From assembly GCA_949128115.1 (NCBI GenBank), contig OX421963.1, forward strand, positions 39,167,979 through 39,231,978: 64,000 nucleotides of DNA, read 5' to 3'. Source of the stretch: Anaspis maculata (taxonomy: Eukaryota > Arthropoda > Insecta > Coleoptera > Scraptiidae). The notes under the pieces are model-generated. The model worked only from the letters and a program-made list of their open reading frames with translations. It made no database searches and had not been told where the DNA came from. The position numbers and the translations under genes were made by a program. How positions within the stretch are numbered: position 1 is the first letter of the stretch; each line of letters opens with the position of its first letter. Positions 44,830 to 59,800 of this stretch are shown piece after piece.

Positions 44830-47800
44830 TCATTTGACAGGAACGAACTGTATAAGACGTATGATTTTCCGCAACAAGGTGTCAACGAATCCTTGATCCA
44901 ATTCGGATTTTTCCTGAAAATCAAGCGTTTAGATTACACTTCAAAATTTGTAACTGCAACTCACTTTTACAGCTTCCGACAGTTGCTTGGTAAAACTGTC
45001 ATTGAAGATCGACACCAAGTCGTGTTTCAGGTTGCTTATGTCGTCGGTGGAGACTTTCCATGTAGCTTCAGAAGCTGACGCCAGAGATGCTGTAAAAATT
45101 CAACGTTTGAATTCCAGAACTGCACCGTGAAAATGGAAATAACAGATTGACGTAAGCATTCGGCCCGCCACACGCGCGCACGATGGCGCGATCCATCAAG
45201 ACTTCGCCATACCCTTCAAAACCGATGCAAATCCCCGCGTGGGTTTGTACTGTCTCTGTCTGTCACCCCGCCACAAGCTGGCGGTTAGCCTCTACACATT
45301 GTCGTACTGCCGGTTGCAGGCGTAATACTCGGAGGCTTGCGCTAGGCCATTCGAGAGGGACCACTCATCAGACTGATTAGAATTGGATGGGGCCCGCCCA
45401 TCCTAATTTTGACCCGGCTCCGCGTTGCTGCTGTCGAGTTTTACCTCGACTGGAGCGGTGGGCTCTGCCACCAAATAGGGAATGACATAATAGCGCAGCC
45501 TTTTATAGCGCGCCGAGACAGAACGGCGCATTAAAACACTGCGGCTGCCTCCTTTCTGGATCGCTCCTTCTTCTTTTACCCACCAGATAAGGAGGTAATT
45601 TTTGACTCATGTTTTCTCCTCCTTTTCAGACCCAATAGTTTGAGAGTTGGTTTTTGACTCAGGTTTCCTTCTTCTTTGCAGCCTCATCAGAGAGTTGATT
45701 TCCGATTCAAGTTACCCCCTTCTTTTCAAACCCACTAGAAAACCCATGTAAGACACTAAACATATCTAGTCCGTCTGAAAGGAAAAAGTAAACCTGAAAG
45801 GAGGAAGCCGCTGTGTCAAAATTACGAAATCGTGCTGTTTTATCTGGAGGCCTGGGATTTCAGAAAAGTCAAAAGTAATGTCATATTTGATGAATACTTT
45901 GGTATCTGCCAACGTGATATGTGACGGAAGACGGGAAAGTTTGACGTTCGGTTTGAGATCGCCTTTCCGGTGTCAAGCTTAGGCCATCCCTCCTCCATTT
46001 ACGTACGCGACCAGAGTTTTTCAACTATGGATTACATATAAAAATATAGCTTCACGGACTTTCTTGTAATACATTTTCTGGTCTTCAAAACTGAAGTACC
46101 TAATGAGTTTTTTCTAGAACTCACGCTACCGTTTTTGCCACAAACGCCGCGTTTCACTTGAAAGACTTTAGTGCAGTCCCGTTTCGCCGCGCGCCGGGTG
46201 TCACTGAACTTTGATCGGATTTGGCCAGAAAAACAATAAAAACCGCGTCACGGTTATCTTGTCATGATTGTGGTCTACAGTTGTGGTAGGTATTGAATAG
46301 AAATTTCAAACTTAAATCACGGACTTGTACCTAAACTTGACTAGTAATTACCGTATACTGCCATAGCTCCAGTAGAAGGCTGACATGATAGTTATAGCTA
46401 GGGGCTTTCATTTTCTAGAATTAACATCGGCCGTTCCTTGCCTTGCCGGCATGAATGAAGTGTAGCTATCAAATGACATTTTTAAATTTCTGCAATAACT
46501 TGCTTACTGACTGAGTGACCGCCTCAGGCCCGCACACGCTGACGCGGCCTGTCGCTTCGCTAGAAAATCATCGAGGGGTTTGACCGCCACCGTGGTCACG
46601 CTGTCTACGTTTCAGTGTTCTGGAGCCTTTATTGGTATCGGTTTCTTCGCTTCGCGTCAGTGTTCCTTATCGTTTTTGCCTGCCGCATCATGAAGTTGTA
46701 TTTTCCTTCGCCAAACCACGAATAATAAATATTTAATAAATTCCGTCATTCAGTTATAAATCAACAAGAGAAACACACCGAATTCGAATTGGACGCAAAA
46801 TACCGCAGAAACCGTATCTATCTGGCACTCGCGACACGACAACTGTCAATCTGGTTATAAATCTGACAACGCGTAAACGCAACGGCTGTGGGGGCAGAAC
46901 TTCCTACCTGCCGCAAATAAATTGGCAGACAACGGTTCTCAAATCATCTACTCAGCTTATAGTCACAAAGCGTCTTTTGAAGAGAAACAAACCTGATGGC
47001 AACTGCGTTCGGCAGGCCATTTTAAATCCAAGTCCATGACCTAAATACAAAAGACATCAGGCTAAAATCTGTCAATGAGCTGTTTCGCTGGGTCAAGTGG
47101 AGCTTAATTGGTAATGCTTGAAACTTGTTACCACTTGGAGTACTTGCTTCTCATCAAACTCAAATTTTCAAGACACAGTTGGCATTGTCAAACTTTTCTC
47201 TCTATCAAATACAAAAAACCGCACCTCAATATCTAAAAAAATGTGCATGTACGAGGCTTGTAAATCGCAATGTGTTGGTGCGTTTTTCGACTGAGGCGAA
47301 TGCTATGTCGCTTGCTTGCTCACGTCCCGTTAATAATAAAAAGTTCAAAGATACTCACTGTCTCCAGTCAAGATCGAAGAATTTATGGTTACATTCCCAA
47401 AATCGTGAACCTTCGGTATGGCCTTGAGCATGTAATAATCCAGGTGCACCCAAATCAGGTACAGAGCATTTTCGATGATGAAGGAACAATAATCCATTTC
47501 CCTCCGCTTCTTTTCCAACCTATCGGCAATCAGATCATACACAAACTCCCGCATTTCATTCAAGTCTTTCGAATGTTTTGGGTCCATGAACTCGTTCAAA
47601 TCGACCGAATCCATCAACGGAATCTCTTTAATTTTCCTTCCCAGCAGATCAAAAGTGAATTTCTCCTGGTTTCTGTAGTTCACCGTGCTAATGAGCTGTT
47701 GCACAATCGAACCAAGAGAGGGCGCCTGCTCTTGAAGACTGCTAGACTGCTGGAGCACTGGATCCTTGAGGGTTGGCTGGAATATGACGCCGACGCCGGC

Positions 47801-50800
47801 ATGTTCCACGTCGTTATTTGCCACTACATTTCTGGAGTAACACAGCAAATTCGACATGATCTGCATGGCGTGTAGGAGACGATCCGAAGTGTCAAAAGCC
47901 AGAGAATTTTTTCCTTCTAGATTTTTGGTTTTCAGCAGCTCCTTGACCGTACTGTCGGACAAAATGAACTTTGGCAGAAGCGCTAACATCAACTTTTGGA
48001 TCCTGAAAAGTTGAGCTCTGTTGCTCTGAAGAATGTCAGGGTTGTCTAAAACGTTGATCAAATTATTGTTGGCCGTTCTTGAAATGACTGATGTCAACAA
48101 TGATAGTTCTTTCAAGTTCCACAGTGACAAAGTCGGATCGCCAGATCTCAAAACCAACTCAACAACATCTATGTGGTTGAGTAAGAAATATACGATTTGT
48201 AAGACAGCCGACTGGTTGTCAGTGCCCAGAGTCGTCAAAATGGCATTGGAGATCTCCAAGCTCGGCAAAAAGATTTGCAAGTACACTTCTTCAGATGAAG
48301 GAAGGTAGCTTTGGAATATATTGTCACCCCAAGCTCTGCTAATGTCAGGATGACAGCTTATCACGCTCATGTTGCTAAAGCATGAAAACAATTTGTGTTC
48401 TAGCAACAGCTCGGCGCCTATTCTGGTTTCAGCCAAGCGTGCCATGAAAATAGTCTTCGACAGGTAGGTATATAGAGGCTTCATCGACGGTATATTGGGC
48501 TGAAGCAACCTTTCTAATTCCGCATTACTTTCGAAAACGCTCTCAATCAAAAACTTCAAGTAACCTCGTCCGGACATGTACACGATCCAGTTGACATTTC
48601 CAGACAGCGTTATCAAAATGGAAAAGCTGCAAAGCGCCAACATCCTGGAAACGGAATATCCTCCCACGCAGTCTTGGCACAACACTTCGACCAGTCTCTC
48701 ACCAAATTTGGACAAGACGTCTGTGGACATCTGCACGTTTTGAGTCTTGTCTTCAAGATTAAACCTCGAACTGTCTAAACGGCTCACGTACGTGCTGTTG
48801 AAAACTTTGGCGTCGTCCAAATTTCCCGTGGAATCGATGTTGGTCAGCTCCAAGAGAATCACCAGAGACGTGTACAAATGAATTTTCAGGTTCTCGTCCG
48901 TGACATTGGAAACCATGATCCATTCAATCAGGTTTTCGAAAATCTCTTTCAGTGAGCCCATGTGCATTTGGACCACGCACACGTTTTCGTCGCCAGCGAC
49001 TTTTTGTTGGCGTTTTTCGTATTTGTGGCACTTCAGTAAATTCTCCAGGGTGAGGAGTATGGCACCAGATAGGTATTGTCCGATCTGAGGTAAAAGTTCT
49101 ATTTTTGGAATGCGTTTCAGGAGGTTGAGCATGAAACAGATGCCGACCAGCTGCGCTTCTTTGGCGGAAAGAATTTCTCTAGGGATGAAGATCATGAGGA
49201 CTTCGGCAAGTTGACGCCAGGCGTCCACGAAGTTGACTACCGCGGCTCCTTTTTCTTTGCTTTTGTTGAGCTCCAGCGCGAACTTGAGGACCTGTAAAAC
49301 GACTTTGTAATGCCAGGTGGGCAGGTGGCATAGATCATGCTCAAGATCTACCTAATCTTTCTGCACATAAAAACATTTCATAGATGTAGGGTCAAAGGTA
49401 ATTTTAAAGACGCGTCTTCAACAGCAGTTCTGAGCTAAAAGTGCAATATGTACATGAATATGACCCGAGGCCTGCCTACACATCACTCTCATGACCGTTT
49501 AGAGTGATATTAGAGGAGCCTTAAAAGCGTTTATTCCATACAGGTTTATTATGGCTAAATAATGTCTTGTTTAAGGGGTAGGTATACATTATGAGGGTTA
49601 TAATTACCAAGAGAATTATGAAATTCATACATCCCTCAAGGTTTATTATGAATCTATAATTCCCTCTAGCTCATACTAACTACCAGAATTGACAAATTAA
49701 TTTCAAAAACTAACCTTTCCAAGTGTTTGGTATGAAATAATAGTTATTTATTATTGAGGAAACTATAACGATGACAAAAACCAAAAGCAACACAGGTCTC
49801 TACGTTTCCCGAGGTTATTTGCATCTGATGAAACCAGTAATACATAGATGATTTTATTGTTTATTCCACACCAAACTGACCTTCTTCCCTTCCATACCGA
49901 ACAGACTTCTTCCCGTTGAAAAGATTACAGTTTTTTAAATTAATTTGGCAATTCTGGCAGTTGGCATGAGCTAGAGGGAATTATAATTATGAATTATGGA
50001 TTCATAATAACCCTGGAGCGAATTACGAATTTCATAATTAATTGATTAATTCCCTTGGTAACTATGACCCCCTTAATGTATACCATTTAGTAATAATTGA
50101 CCTGATGGGAATAAACGCTTTTAACGCTTCTCTATTATCACTCTAAACGGTCCTGAGACTTTTGAAAGTTAAATGATACCTCATTCCTTAATGAACTTCG
50201 GGGGTGCAAGGGGAAAACTGTTCATCGGAGGGGGTCTAAATAATTAGGAGTACCTATCTTTCTCAAGTGTATACATCACTACTTCCAACACAATCGAAAA
50301 TTCAGCGAAATTCATCAAAAACATCTGTATTCCTGTTCTCGTCCATTTAGATCTATTTGTTTGAAGGTTGTTGTTTTCTTGGGTTTTTTACACTTCGTTC
50401 AAAAGAAACTATTTTTTTTAAAATGCCAACATTTCGTCTTCAATTCAGACTTTTTCAAGGCTATAAAAAAATGTAAATCTAACAATTAATTAATAATTGT
50501 TAATAATAATAACAATAATAAATAAATAAATAATAACAATTAATAATTTCAACAATAAAAAAACATGCTAATCAAAAAAAATTTGTCAAAAAAACCTCAT
50601 ACATGTCTGTCTACACGAGAAATTTTACAATCTCATTTTATTATTATTATTATATAAATTTTTAGATGGTAAGCTCCACAATTTTATATGTAATTGTTAC
50701 TTAGATTTACATTTTTTTTCATAGCCTTGAAAAAGTCTGAATTAAAGACGAAACGTTGGCATTTTTAGAAAAATAGTTTCTTTTGAACGAAGTCCAAAAA

Positions 50801-53800
50801 ACCCAAGAAAACAACAACCTTCAAACAAATTCATCAAAAACATTTTTCACAGTAATTCTTTCAAACACATCGACTTCCATTGTGACATCATCATACTGCA
50901 CTGCACAAAAATGTCACATCCCGGACTGTATGCCAGACGGTGTTAGTTGTCAAGTCAAAAACCAGACATAAAAAAACATCAATAGATTCTCGTTGAAAAA
51001 TCCATTAGCTTGTGGTGACCAAGCTAAAGTTCTTGTTTTCCGCGAAAAATGCTCCAATCACATAGTCACTCGCATGCGGTAGACTATTGGATTGCGTTTT
51101 TACAAACTCTGTGTCCATCGTAGAAGTCAAAAATTCAAGTGAAAAACAAAACTTGACTATACTGTATCTATCTACAGTAAGTTGATCTATCAATCAATTT
51201 GCGATAAATCAAGGTTGCCATTCGAGGTTGAGTGGTAGGGCGGTTGACCTTGTGAATATTTGATACTAAAGCGGAATGACGTCAATGTTTTTGGCGCTAA
51301 GAGTTAATTCAAACTTTGATTTTCAATTATTACTACATACTGGTTACAATTTTTCCACTGAATTCTTTTGTTTCTTAAAGCTGTATTACACTACACAATT
51401 TCTTGTACCATTTCTTGTACAATCTGCCAAAATAGTGTCAAAAAACAATGAACTTTATTGTTCAACTGACAGATTGTACAAGAAATTGTGTAGTGTTATA
51501 GCTGTATTACACTACACAATTTCTCGTTCAATTTCTTGTACAATCTGTTAAATCAACAATCAAGTTCATTGTTTTTTGACACTATTTTGGCAGATGGTTC
51601 AAGAAATTGGGTAGTGTAATACAGCTATCAAGTTAAAGAAAGAAATCATGCAAGGACCCGTTTTTTTTTTGTGGCTGCCAATACTGCTTCCACTGTCATT
51701 ATCAATGATAACTCAATGTGAGTACATCATTATTTATGGAAAGCATTATAGCTATCGAGTATTACAGGAATTCAATCTACGGACAAGAAGCAATCCAAAA
51801 TGAAGGACAAAAACAAAAATTCATACCTTTGGAATTTCTTGAGTGATAGCTTGAATCTGGCCCATGACAGCGGTCCCTTGAAGCAGCCTCAATTCGTCAT
51901 ACAACCTCTGATGCAGTTTCTTTAAATCAATCATTTTAGTATGCGGATCCGTACTGCAGTTTTCCAGCAGAGTATTCAACACCTAAAAATTTCAGATTTG
52001 ACATGGTATTCTCACATGATTCTACCTGAAAAAAAACTTACTTTTCCATCGAAATACTGCCAATCTGGTGCTGTGACGGCAGAATTCACGTCCAATTCGA
52101 AATACGGAATCAAATTTATCATGAAATTATTGCCGATCCTGTCTATGAACATGTGGCTGCCGCTGTCCATGGTGTCCCGGTCAGTTGTCTCCTTACCGCT
52201 GGTTGCCGAAAACGGTTCTTGATTCGTTTCGCTCCTGGGTTCGGGCAGATTGACCAGAAAATTGGTCAATTGTTTGAGGTACGTAACTTGCTTGGATTCA
52301 CTGGTGACTTTCAGTTCTATAGCCAAAGTTTTCATCAACCACGAAAGCTGCGAAATGACGTTGATTCCTTGGCACAACTTGGCATAGGCTACGCTCAAAT
52401 GGTACGTGTAGAATTTTGAATTGAGTCTCATAAATCTCAGCACGGGCCTGTATGTTTTGTTATTCGAAGCCAGGCAGTAGAGGATTTCGTAAGCGGCTTC
52501 TAAAACTGGCGATTCCACTGGTTCGGATAGTTCGGCTCCCATCACCAAGATGATGGAATGCAAACAGGTCCTGTGGAAGAATTTTTGGAGTGAAACTTTA
52601 GTGTGAAATGGATATCCACCTAATTGGGTGTTAAACGGCAATAGAATGGGTGTGATGATGTACCATAATGGGCGAGAACGCGTGCCATATTTGCTCAAAG
52701 TGCTTTTAACCCTGAGTGGCTGTAGCGATTCTATGCTTTCTTTTTTCAAAGTTTTTTTTTTAGTTCGTTTACCTCCTTATCGGCATTTCTACGCCATAGG
52801 AGTTGCTGCACCTTTATTTAAGTTAAGGTAGAAGTGGAAAATCCGTTTACATAGCACAACACCCAGACCTGATATGCCCGGGAATCGAGCCCGGGAGCTC
52901 CGCTTGCCAAGCGAAAACGCAGTCCACTCGACTAGCGGGCCGTTTGAGTGGCTGTAGCGATTCTATGCTTTCTAGCGATAAGCTAGTCAAGAGGATGAGG
53001 TGGTTAAGAAATTTCACGACACACATAGAACTAAGATTTAGGGATAAAGAGAAGTTGAAAAGCAAAATAGTTAACAATGTGTTGGATGTTCCCTTTTTAC
53101 TTACCTTGGAAAATCCATTACACCAGAGTACTGAAACTCAGTCTTGGAAATGTCCTTCTTCACATCGAAACCCAGCAGGAAATGACTGAGATTGGGTGCG
53201 TTGTACGGAAGACATTGTTTGAGCAGTTTCAAAATGGCTATTCGCGTTTTGTTGGCTATTTCGTTGACTGATTCGCCTTCGTTTTCCAGGCACATGACAA
53301 AACCATGCCTGATTTCGTGTCGATCGTCTGATGTTAGCAGGACATTCATGAACTGACTGTGGAGCAGGGGAGTTGCGCAGATGTAACTCAAGATTTTGAC
53401 CACCACCGGAGCGTGTTCCGGCAAAAACGGGTGATAGCTGAGGTATTTGGCTATGTTAATGCCATGATCCGGTTTGCCGCTGCGTCGATTGATGGTCAGC
53501 AACAGTTTCGGCAGGTTGGTCAAGAGGATGGAAGCTGACGATGAGGTCAAAGCTTTGTAGAACCTAGACAAACAAATATTGTGCGAGTGTAATAGAGGCG
53601 TCCTTCAATGGGTGAACTAGTTTCTTCTTCAACGGCGACAAGTCAACATGGCAATCGACAAACCATTCAAGAAAATTGTACAGAACAGTTCTTTGCAAGG
53701 TTTTCTTATGTAAACCCACAGAATATCTATTTGATACAGAAACATCACTTGAGGGAGAACCTAAAATGAAAACTAGGTTGTGAGTGCGGTCCGATGGGCG

Positions 53801-56800
53801 ATAAGCGAGTGACAAACACGAAGTAATTCTTTGACTACAAAGTAGCACCTTGAATCACCCGATTGTTGACCCTCTGTACGATATACAGGGTGGCAATGAG
53901 AGGTGCGCAAAAATGACCTGAGAAAACAAGTTGCAGAATTCTCTAGGTGACATTTTCGGAAAGCGTATATGTACCAATATCCCGAAACGGTTTTGAACTT
54001 TTGATCGTATTTTGGTTTTTTCGAAGAGGTATTGATTTTTTTGTGATTTTTGAATTTTTTAGTGCACTCTGTCAGCGGTCTTAATATTAACCCTTGAAAT
54101 AGGACAGAAACGTACACAACAGCTCTGTCAAATGTATCATGAAACAATTTGATCCCATCGACCCTCAGAAGTGGTAAGGACTTGAACCTCTTTTGGGACT
54201 ATGACAAATCAAGCATGCTGCGACATTGCATTACATGTTAAATAGCCCGGGGTGGTTCAAAATCAAATGTCATTTTATTGATCCCTAGACCATTTGGGTG
54301 CGTATATTAAGTTTCAAGGTTGGAAAAATAACGATAACGTATCTGAGAAATCGACATTATTTTCCGATCTGCGAATTTATTGAATCACTTCAGCCAGACT
54401 TACTTTGTTCAACTGGAGATAAGCCACACTGGTGTTTTTGCAAGTTTTATGCTCTACTTTAGTACCATATGATCAAAAACTTTCTCACTCCAGGGAGGCT
54501 GTGGCCTGGCCAAAATCAGCCTCGTTCACCTGCCAATGACCAGGATCACAGCCTCCCTTGAGTAAGAAAGTTTTTGGTCATGCGGTACATTCAAGGCCAG
54601 TTGCTCACTTCGAGTTCAACTTTGAACTTGGTTTGGTTGTCAAAGATTCTATTGTTGCAACAATCATTTCCTCAGTAACCAAACCGGATTCAAAGTTAAA
54701 CTCGAAGTGATTAACTGGGCCTTGAAAGATTCATAACTGGAAAAATAAATTCACTCATTGGAATTTTCGACCCTGGAACCCACAGTGAATTTTTTGCCAG
54801 AATCAGGAATAGGATGAGTTGAATGGGAAAATTTGTATCATTATTATGATTATGGGTTGGGTTGCTCCTGCACTGAAACTAAGTCTATTGTGCCCCACCA
54901 ACCGGACTCACCGAGCCGCAAAGTGGTGCCTGGATGCTTGATGGCTGGTCCATCCAAGCACTGGGATGACAAACGCACGGTTTCACGGACTTTGTCTTTC
55001 ACCCCCGAACGCAGGTCTGGATGTCCGATACATCCACGCCCTGCACCGGTACGTTCCCGACTTGATCCGTCCCCCAGACATGGAAAAAAGTCCAAAAGAA
55101 TTTCACTGATTGAGAATTTCATTCCTGAGAATTTCACCAATTGTTGTACAGTTTTATCGGGTCCTGGATTAGATTACCCAGCAAATGAAAGTTGAACTTT
55201 GAAGTAGGTGAAGCCTGTGCTAAAGTGAAAATGAGACTGTTCTAATATGAGTAAAGTGCACTTTTTCGAACGGTGAAACCCCACTTTTGATCCTATGACA
55301 GTCATCGCTGTGCATCTCCAGGTGAATGGAGTAAGGTAATTCGCGATCGATTTCAATTAATGATGATTTTTGAGTCAAGTGGTTCTTCTGTATGGAATAG
55401 AGATTCTGTGGCCATCCTACGTGACATTTACACTATCAGAAAATTGCCGCAGTGACCTCCCTTGGTGCTGAACTATTAAGGTACAAACCTGCTCTGAAGA
55501 TGCAAAGCATTACATATGATGTTCAAACAATGCAGCGTGCACTCATCCACCAATTTCTGATTTGGGAACACTACATAGCTGTCGTACACCTTGTTACATT
55601 CATCAATTATGTCCAGAATCACGTTCAGCAATTCCGACTTGTTATTCAACTGGATCATCAGATGGTACCCAGGTGGCGGATTGAACTCGCAAACATCATT
55701 CTTCTTTGGAAAATCACTGGCCTGCGGATCGTACTGAGTCAAAAATTTCTCAAAAAGTCCGAGACACAAATTCGCGATTTCCCACTTCTGCCTTGGGCTT
55801 CTGTACGACCTCGAACTGAACTTCAGAAATACGGAGTTGATGATGAAATGAAGATAGGGGTCGAATCCAGGCCGCCTAGGTCCAGCGCCCAAAGTCCTGG
55901 GTATACCAAAATCAGTCAAAACATCCAAAAGTTCCAGGAGAGCTTTGGTCAGAGGGTACTCTTCCATGCGACTTTCGATTTCTTCCAGCTCCGTTTCAAC
56001 ACCTCTAGGTGAATAACTGGAGGTACTGGGAATGGTCTGTAAGATTTGTGATGCTTCTAAATTCTCCCACATTTGAGCTGCATTTTCCGCCGATTTCGAT
56101 AGCGACGCCAAAGTCAAGAGCAAATCAGCTTTGAGCGGAATCGGAACGGAACACCCCACCAAGCCCAGCAGGATGGCCATGGGAGCCCATCCCGGATGTT
56201 CGCAAAGCGCTAATCGTGAAAACTCGTCGTGATCCGCGATCCTTCGGATCAACAAAAGAACCGCGTGCAGGCCTTCGAGCTCTTGAGGCGAAACGCCTTT
56301 TATGAAAGAGCTTCTGTAGACGGTATCGGTGACTGGTAACGATTCCTGGCGCAAGTTGTTGTAATATTGCGAAAAAGACGAAAAGAAATGGTCCCAACTC
56401 AGATTCGAAGTCAGCTGCGGTCCGACTTGTTTCAACATGTTGAAACAATGCCTAGCCGCCAGCTGACACGTGGACAAGCTCGCCAACATGTTCAGATATG
56501 GCACAAATAAAGTCACCGGTACCATGTCGCCGGCCAAACGGATGAACTTGAATAGCGAAACGGCCCGAGGTGAGGCTCGCGTCTGAGAGTTCGATTGCAG
56601 CTCGATCGGGCTCCAGTAACTCAAAACGTAGTCGCTGTCTTTGGAATACAACTTGGCCAGAGTCAAGAGTAAGTATTCAAAGTAGCGAGGCAAGTTCTGA
56701 GGCGCTTCAAGGCCTTCCCTGGCGTAGATCTGTACAGTCCGGGCGATTTCGTCGGCCTTGATGCGGAGTTCTTTGACTTTTGGGTACATGTATACAATGA

Positions 56801-59800
56801 AATCGGTCATGAGGTAGTGAAGACGGCGGAAAAAATCCGTTTCGGTATAAACGAGTTCGTTTTCGAGGACAATGTTATGGAAGAATTCGAAAACGTTCAT
56901 TTCGATGGCAGCGTCTATGTAGATTTCTTCTTTGTTGATGACTTCTTGGTACTGCTGACTTTGGGGAACGAGACGCAGTGACGCGATACACACAGCCAGA
57001 CCCAGCGTAGAAAATGCCTGGGAGAAAGTTCAAAATCAAAACAAATATTTTGCAGGTATAATCAGTTTCACGGTTTTTTCATTAGAGCAAGCCATGAAAA
57101 AAATGTGTTGTGTTGGCAGGAATGGTACGATGCTAACTTAATGCTAACGCCTTGATGGATGTGCTATTATCAGTTCACGTTGCAAATGCAGAACTAGGAC
57201 ATTTTGGGGCAAGAATAAAGTGATAAGCTGCGGGGCTACGGCTGGTGACGCCTGCAACAGCAAGTAGACGGCAACGGCCATAAGCCGTAGCCGCAGTTCC
57301 CCAGCACTCCAACTTGCCATTTTATTTCAGGTCCAAAAAGTTCTAGTTCTGCATTTGCAACGTGACCGGGTAATATCTTAGAAGGTAATATGCATAATGA
57401 TAATGTGGCAGCGCCATTGTCATCACGACGCATCGCACGCGCAACTGAAAATTTTCTAGAATACATAGCGGAAATAGGAAAACGTGAACATCGCCGGAGT
57501 GAAAATTTGCTGCGGGACATCGTCTCTAGTCTACTGGTTGACGGCTCCTCGCTAATACTGCTAGATGAGCGGTGGTTACTGAAGAAAATAATGCCTAAGA
57601 GGCCAAGCGCGGCAATACTAAAGAGAATGGAATGAAAATCACTGAGTAGTGAATACCTACTACCTACTCTAGCTCATACTAAAACAGCAAACAGGTATGC
57701 AGGAGATACATAAAGAAAATGGACAAGTTTTATGTTGAGAATCTGCCAACACAGTGCACTCAATCGTCTGTCTCACCCGGTGCAATCCAACTCCATAAAT
57801 TAATTTCCTTAGCCACTGGACAGTGGGAGTTTTCATTCCATTTTCTTCAGTGCGCACCGCTTACCTCGCAGCATTATTTCCTGGACCTGGCAAAAATTTT
57901 GCGGTGGGTTCCATGGGTGGAGAATCCAAATGAGTTGACTCATTTTTCCAGTAATGAATCTTTTAAATGTACTAAAGTAGATCATCAAACTTACAAAAAC
58001 ACCAATGTGGGTTATCTTCAGAAGAATAAAGTAAGTCTGGCTGAAGTAATTCAATAAATACACCGATCGGAAAATAAGGTCGAATCTTCCGATACGTTAC
58101 CCTTCCTTATTCTCCCAAGTTTGAAACCTGATTATACAAATTGATAATATCGACCATATTACTTGTAAGTAGAGCCATTTTCTCAAGTGGGAGAAGAAGT
58201 GGACGCATTTGTATTTTTCAAAGGCATTTTTCGTCTCAACCCATCATAAAACCCCCCATTGAATATACGATTTGTTCCTTAGTTCGAACGGGTTTAAATC
58301 TATGTGGGAAAGCTTTCTTGACCTCACTGGCGCCACTGAACAGTGGGGATTTTATCTCCACTTTCTTCAGCGACCACCGCTCCCTCGCAGCATTAGCGAG
58401 GAGCCGTCAACCAGGAGACTAAGAGACTATGTCCCGCTGCAAATCTTCACTCCAGGGAGGCTCGCGTTTTCCAATTTTCGCTGCGTAGTCCAGAAAATTT
58501 TCATTTGCGCGAGCGCACAGTGGGTCAAATCATCATTCTAGCTGGACAAAAGTCAAGAAATGCAAGACACTGGAATTTGATATATATTCTTTTGGTTCTA
58601 TTCCCAATACCTGTAGTGTATTAAAAATCATGATAGACAGGTACTGAAACAAATGCAACGACTTTAACAGATCAGTAAACATTGATACACCATTTATTCA
58701 GAAATTGGGTCCATCGAAATTTTGACGATCTCAGCTCAAAAACTGTAATACATTTTTGAAAAGTGGCTTCATTTCATGAAATGGACGTCCATAACAGAGG
58801 TAATTTGGTCTTATTCATCAGAAGCTCATGTATATTTCACTCTTTCTGGTCCACATTAACTTTATGACTCACGTTCAGAAAATGTCTGTCAAACTTTGGA
58901 AGCTTGTTATAAAAAACTTCCACGAGTTTCCAATGATTTTCTTGTTTTACTGAACAGATTGATCCTTCCTGATCATGTGTACAAAGAATTGGCTGCCAGT
59001 TACTGCCTAAACTATTTTTTCATGGCCATGCGTGTTGAAATCGAAACACGAGATAATTTCTACAAAACTGATCATAATTAAATGAAACTTCGTGGTATTG
59101 TAGCTCATAAAAACTACTTTGAAAAAAAGGTATAACACTTGAGCAAGCTTCTTCGACAAAATTTTGAAAAAAAAATTTCCAACGCCAGTATTCGAACCCG
59201 CTCTGAATTTGAAAATTGGATCGGAATACTTTTGTCCAGTCAATGGCCGCATTCGTAAGTCACAACAGTTGTGGAGCACTTCCACGCGATTCGTCGAAAT
59301 TTTAATTTTGACCAATGGCGTAGAAGTGCTCCACAACTGTTGTGACTTACGAATGCGGCCAATGTAGCCATTCGTCCCACTGTGGAGCGCCGCGTCGTAA
59401 TGACAGTGGCAGTTGTCACATTATAGTCATTATACATATAAATATGGATAATTTTAGCACATCTATCAAGGCGTTGGCATCAAGTTAGCATCGTAAAATT
59501 CGTCCCAACACATTTTTCCATAGCTTGCCCTAATGATAAAAGCCGTAAAACTAGGTGTCTCGAAAGTATCGCATTCTGAATCCAAAACGGTATTATGGAA
59601 TCCACTCAAGAAAAAGAGAAAAATTATAGAAGAAATTATTGAAGTCAATTTTTAAAAATATGGAAGTCGAAGTTGTAATTTCGCCCCTTACTATTTTCGC
59701 ACCCACTGGGTAAAAAAGAGTTTTTGATAATACCGGGTGTTTATAAACGTTTGTGATCGCATCGCCTTTGGAATCCGCTTTCTATCACTACAATTACGCC

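Noticed and set aside
45183..45380. 65-residue plus-strand frame in a GC-rich Nup205 intron segment
   Set aside because: GC-rich DNA lengthens chance open frames; no homology is recognised and no promoter or splice context.
47270..47875. 201-residue plus-strand open frame
   Set aside because: Exactly antisense to a well-supported Nup205 exon; no family motifs on the plus strand.
52860..52944. A functional tRNA gene (minus strand, GGC in anticodon position)
   Set aside because: A and B boxes are good, but the acceptor stem does not close, the unit ends in an A-rich tail and is flanked by long target duplications, so it is a SINE head.
55452..56012. 186-residue plus-strand open frame
   Set aside because: Antisense shadow of the 1529-base Nup205 exon.
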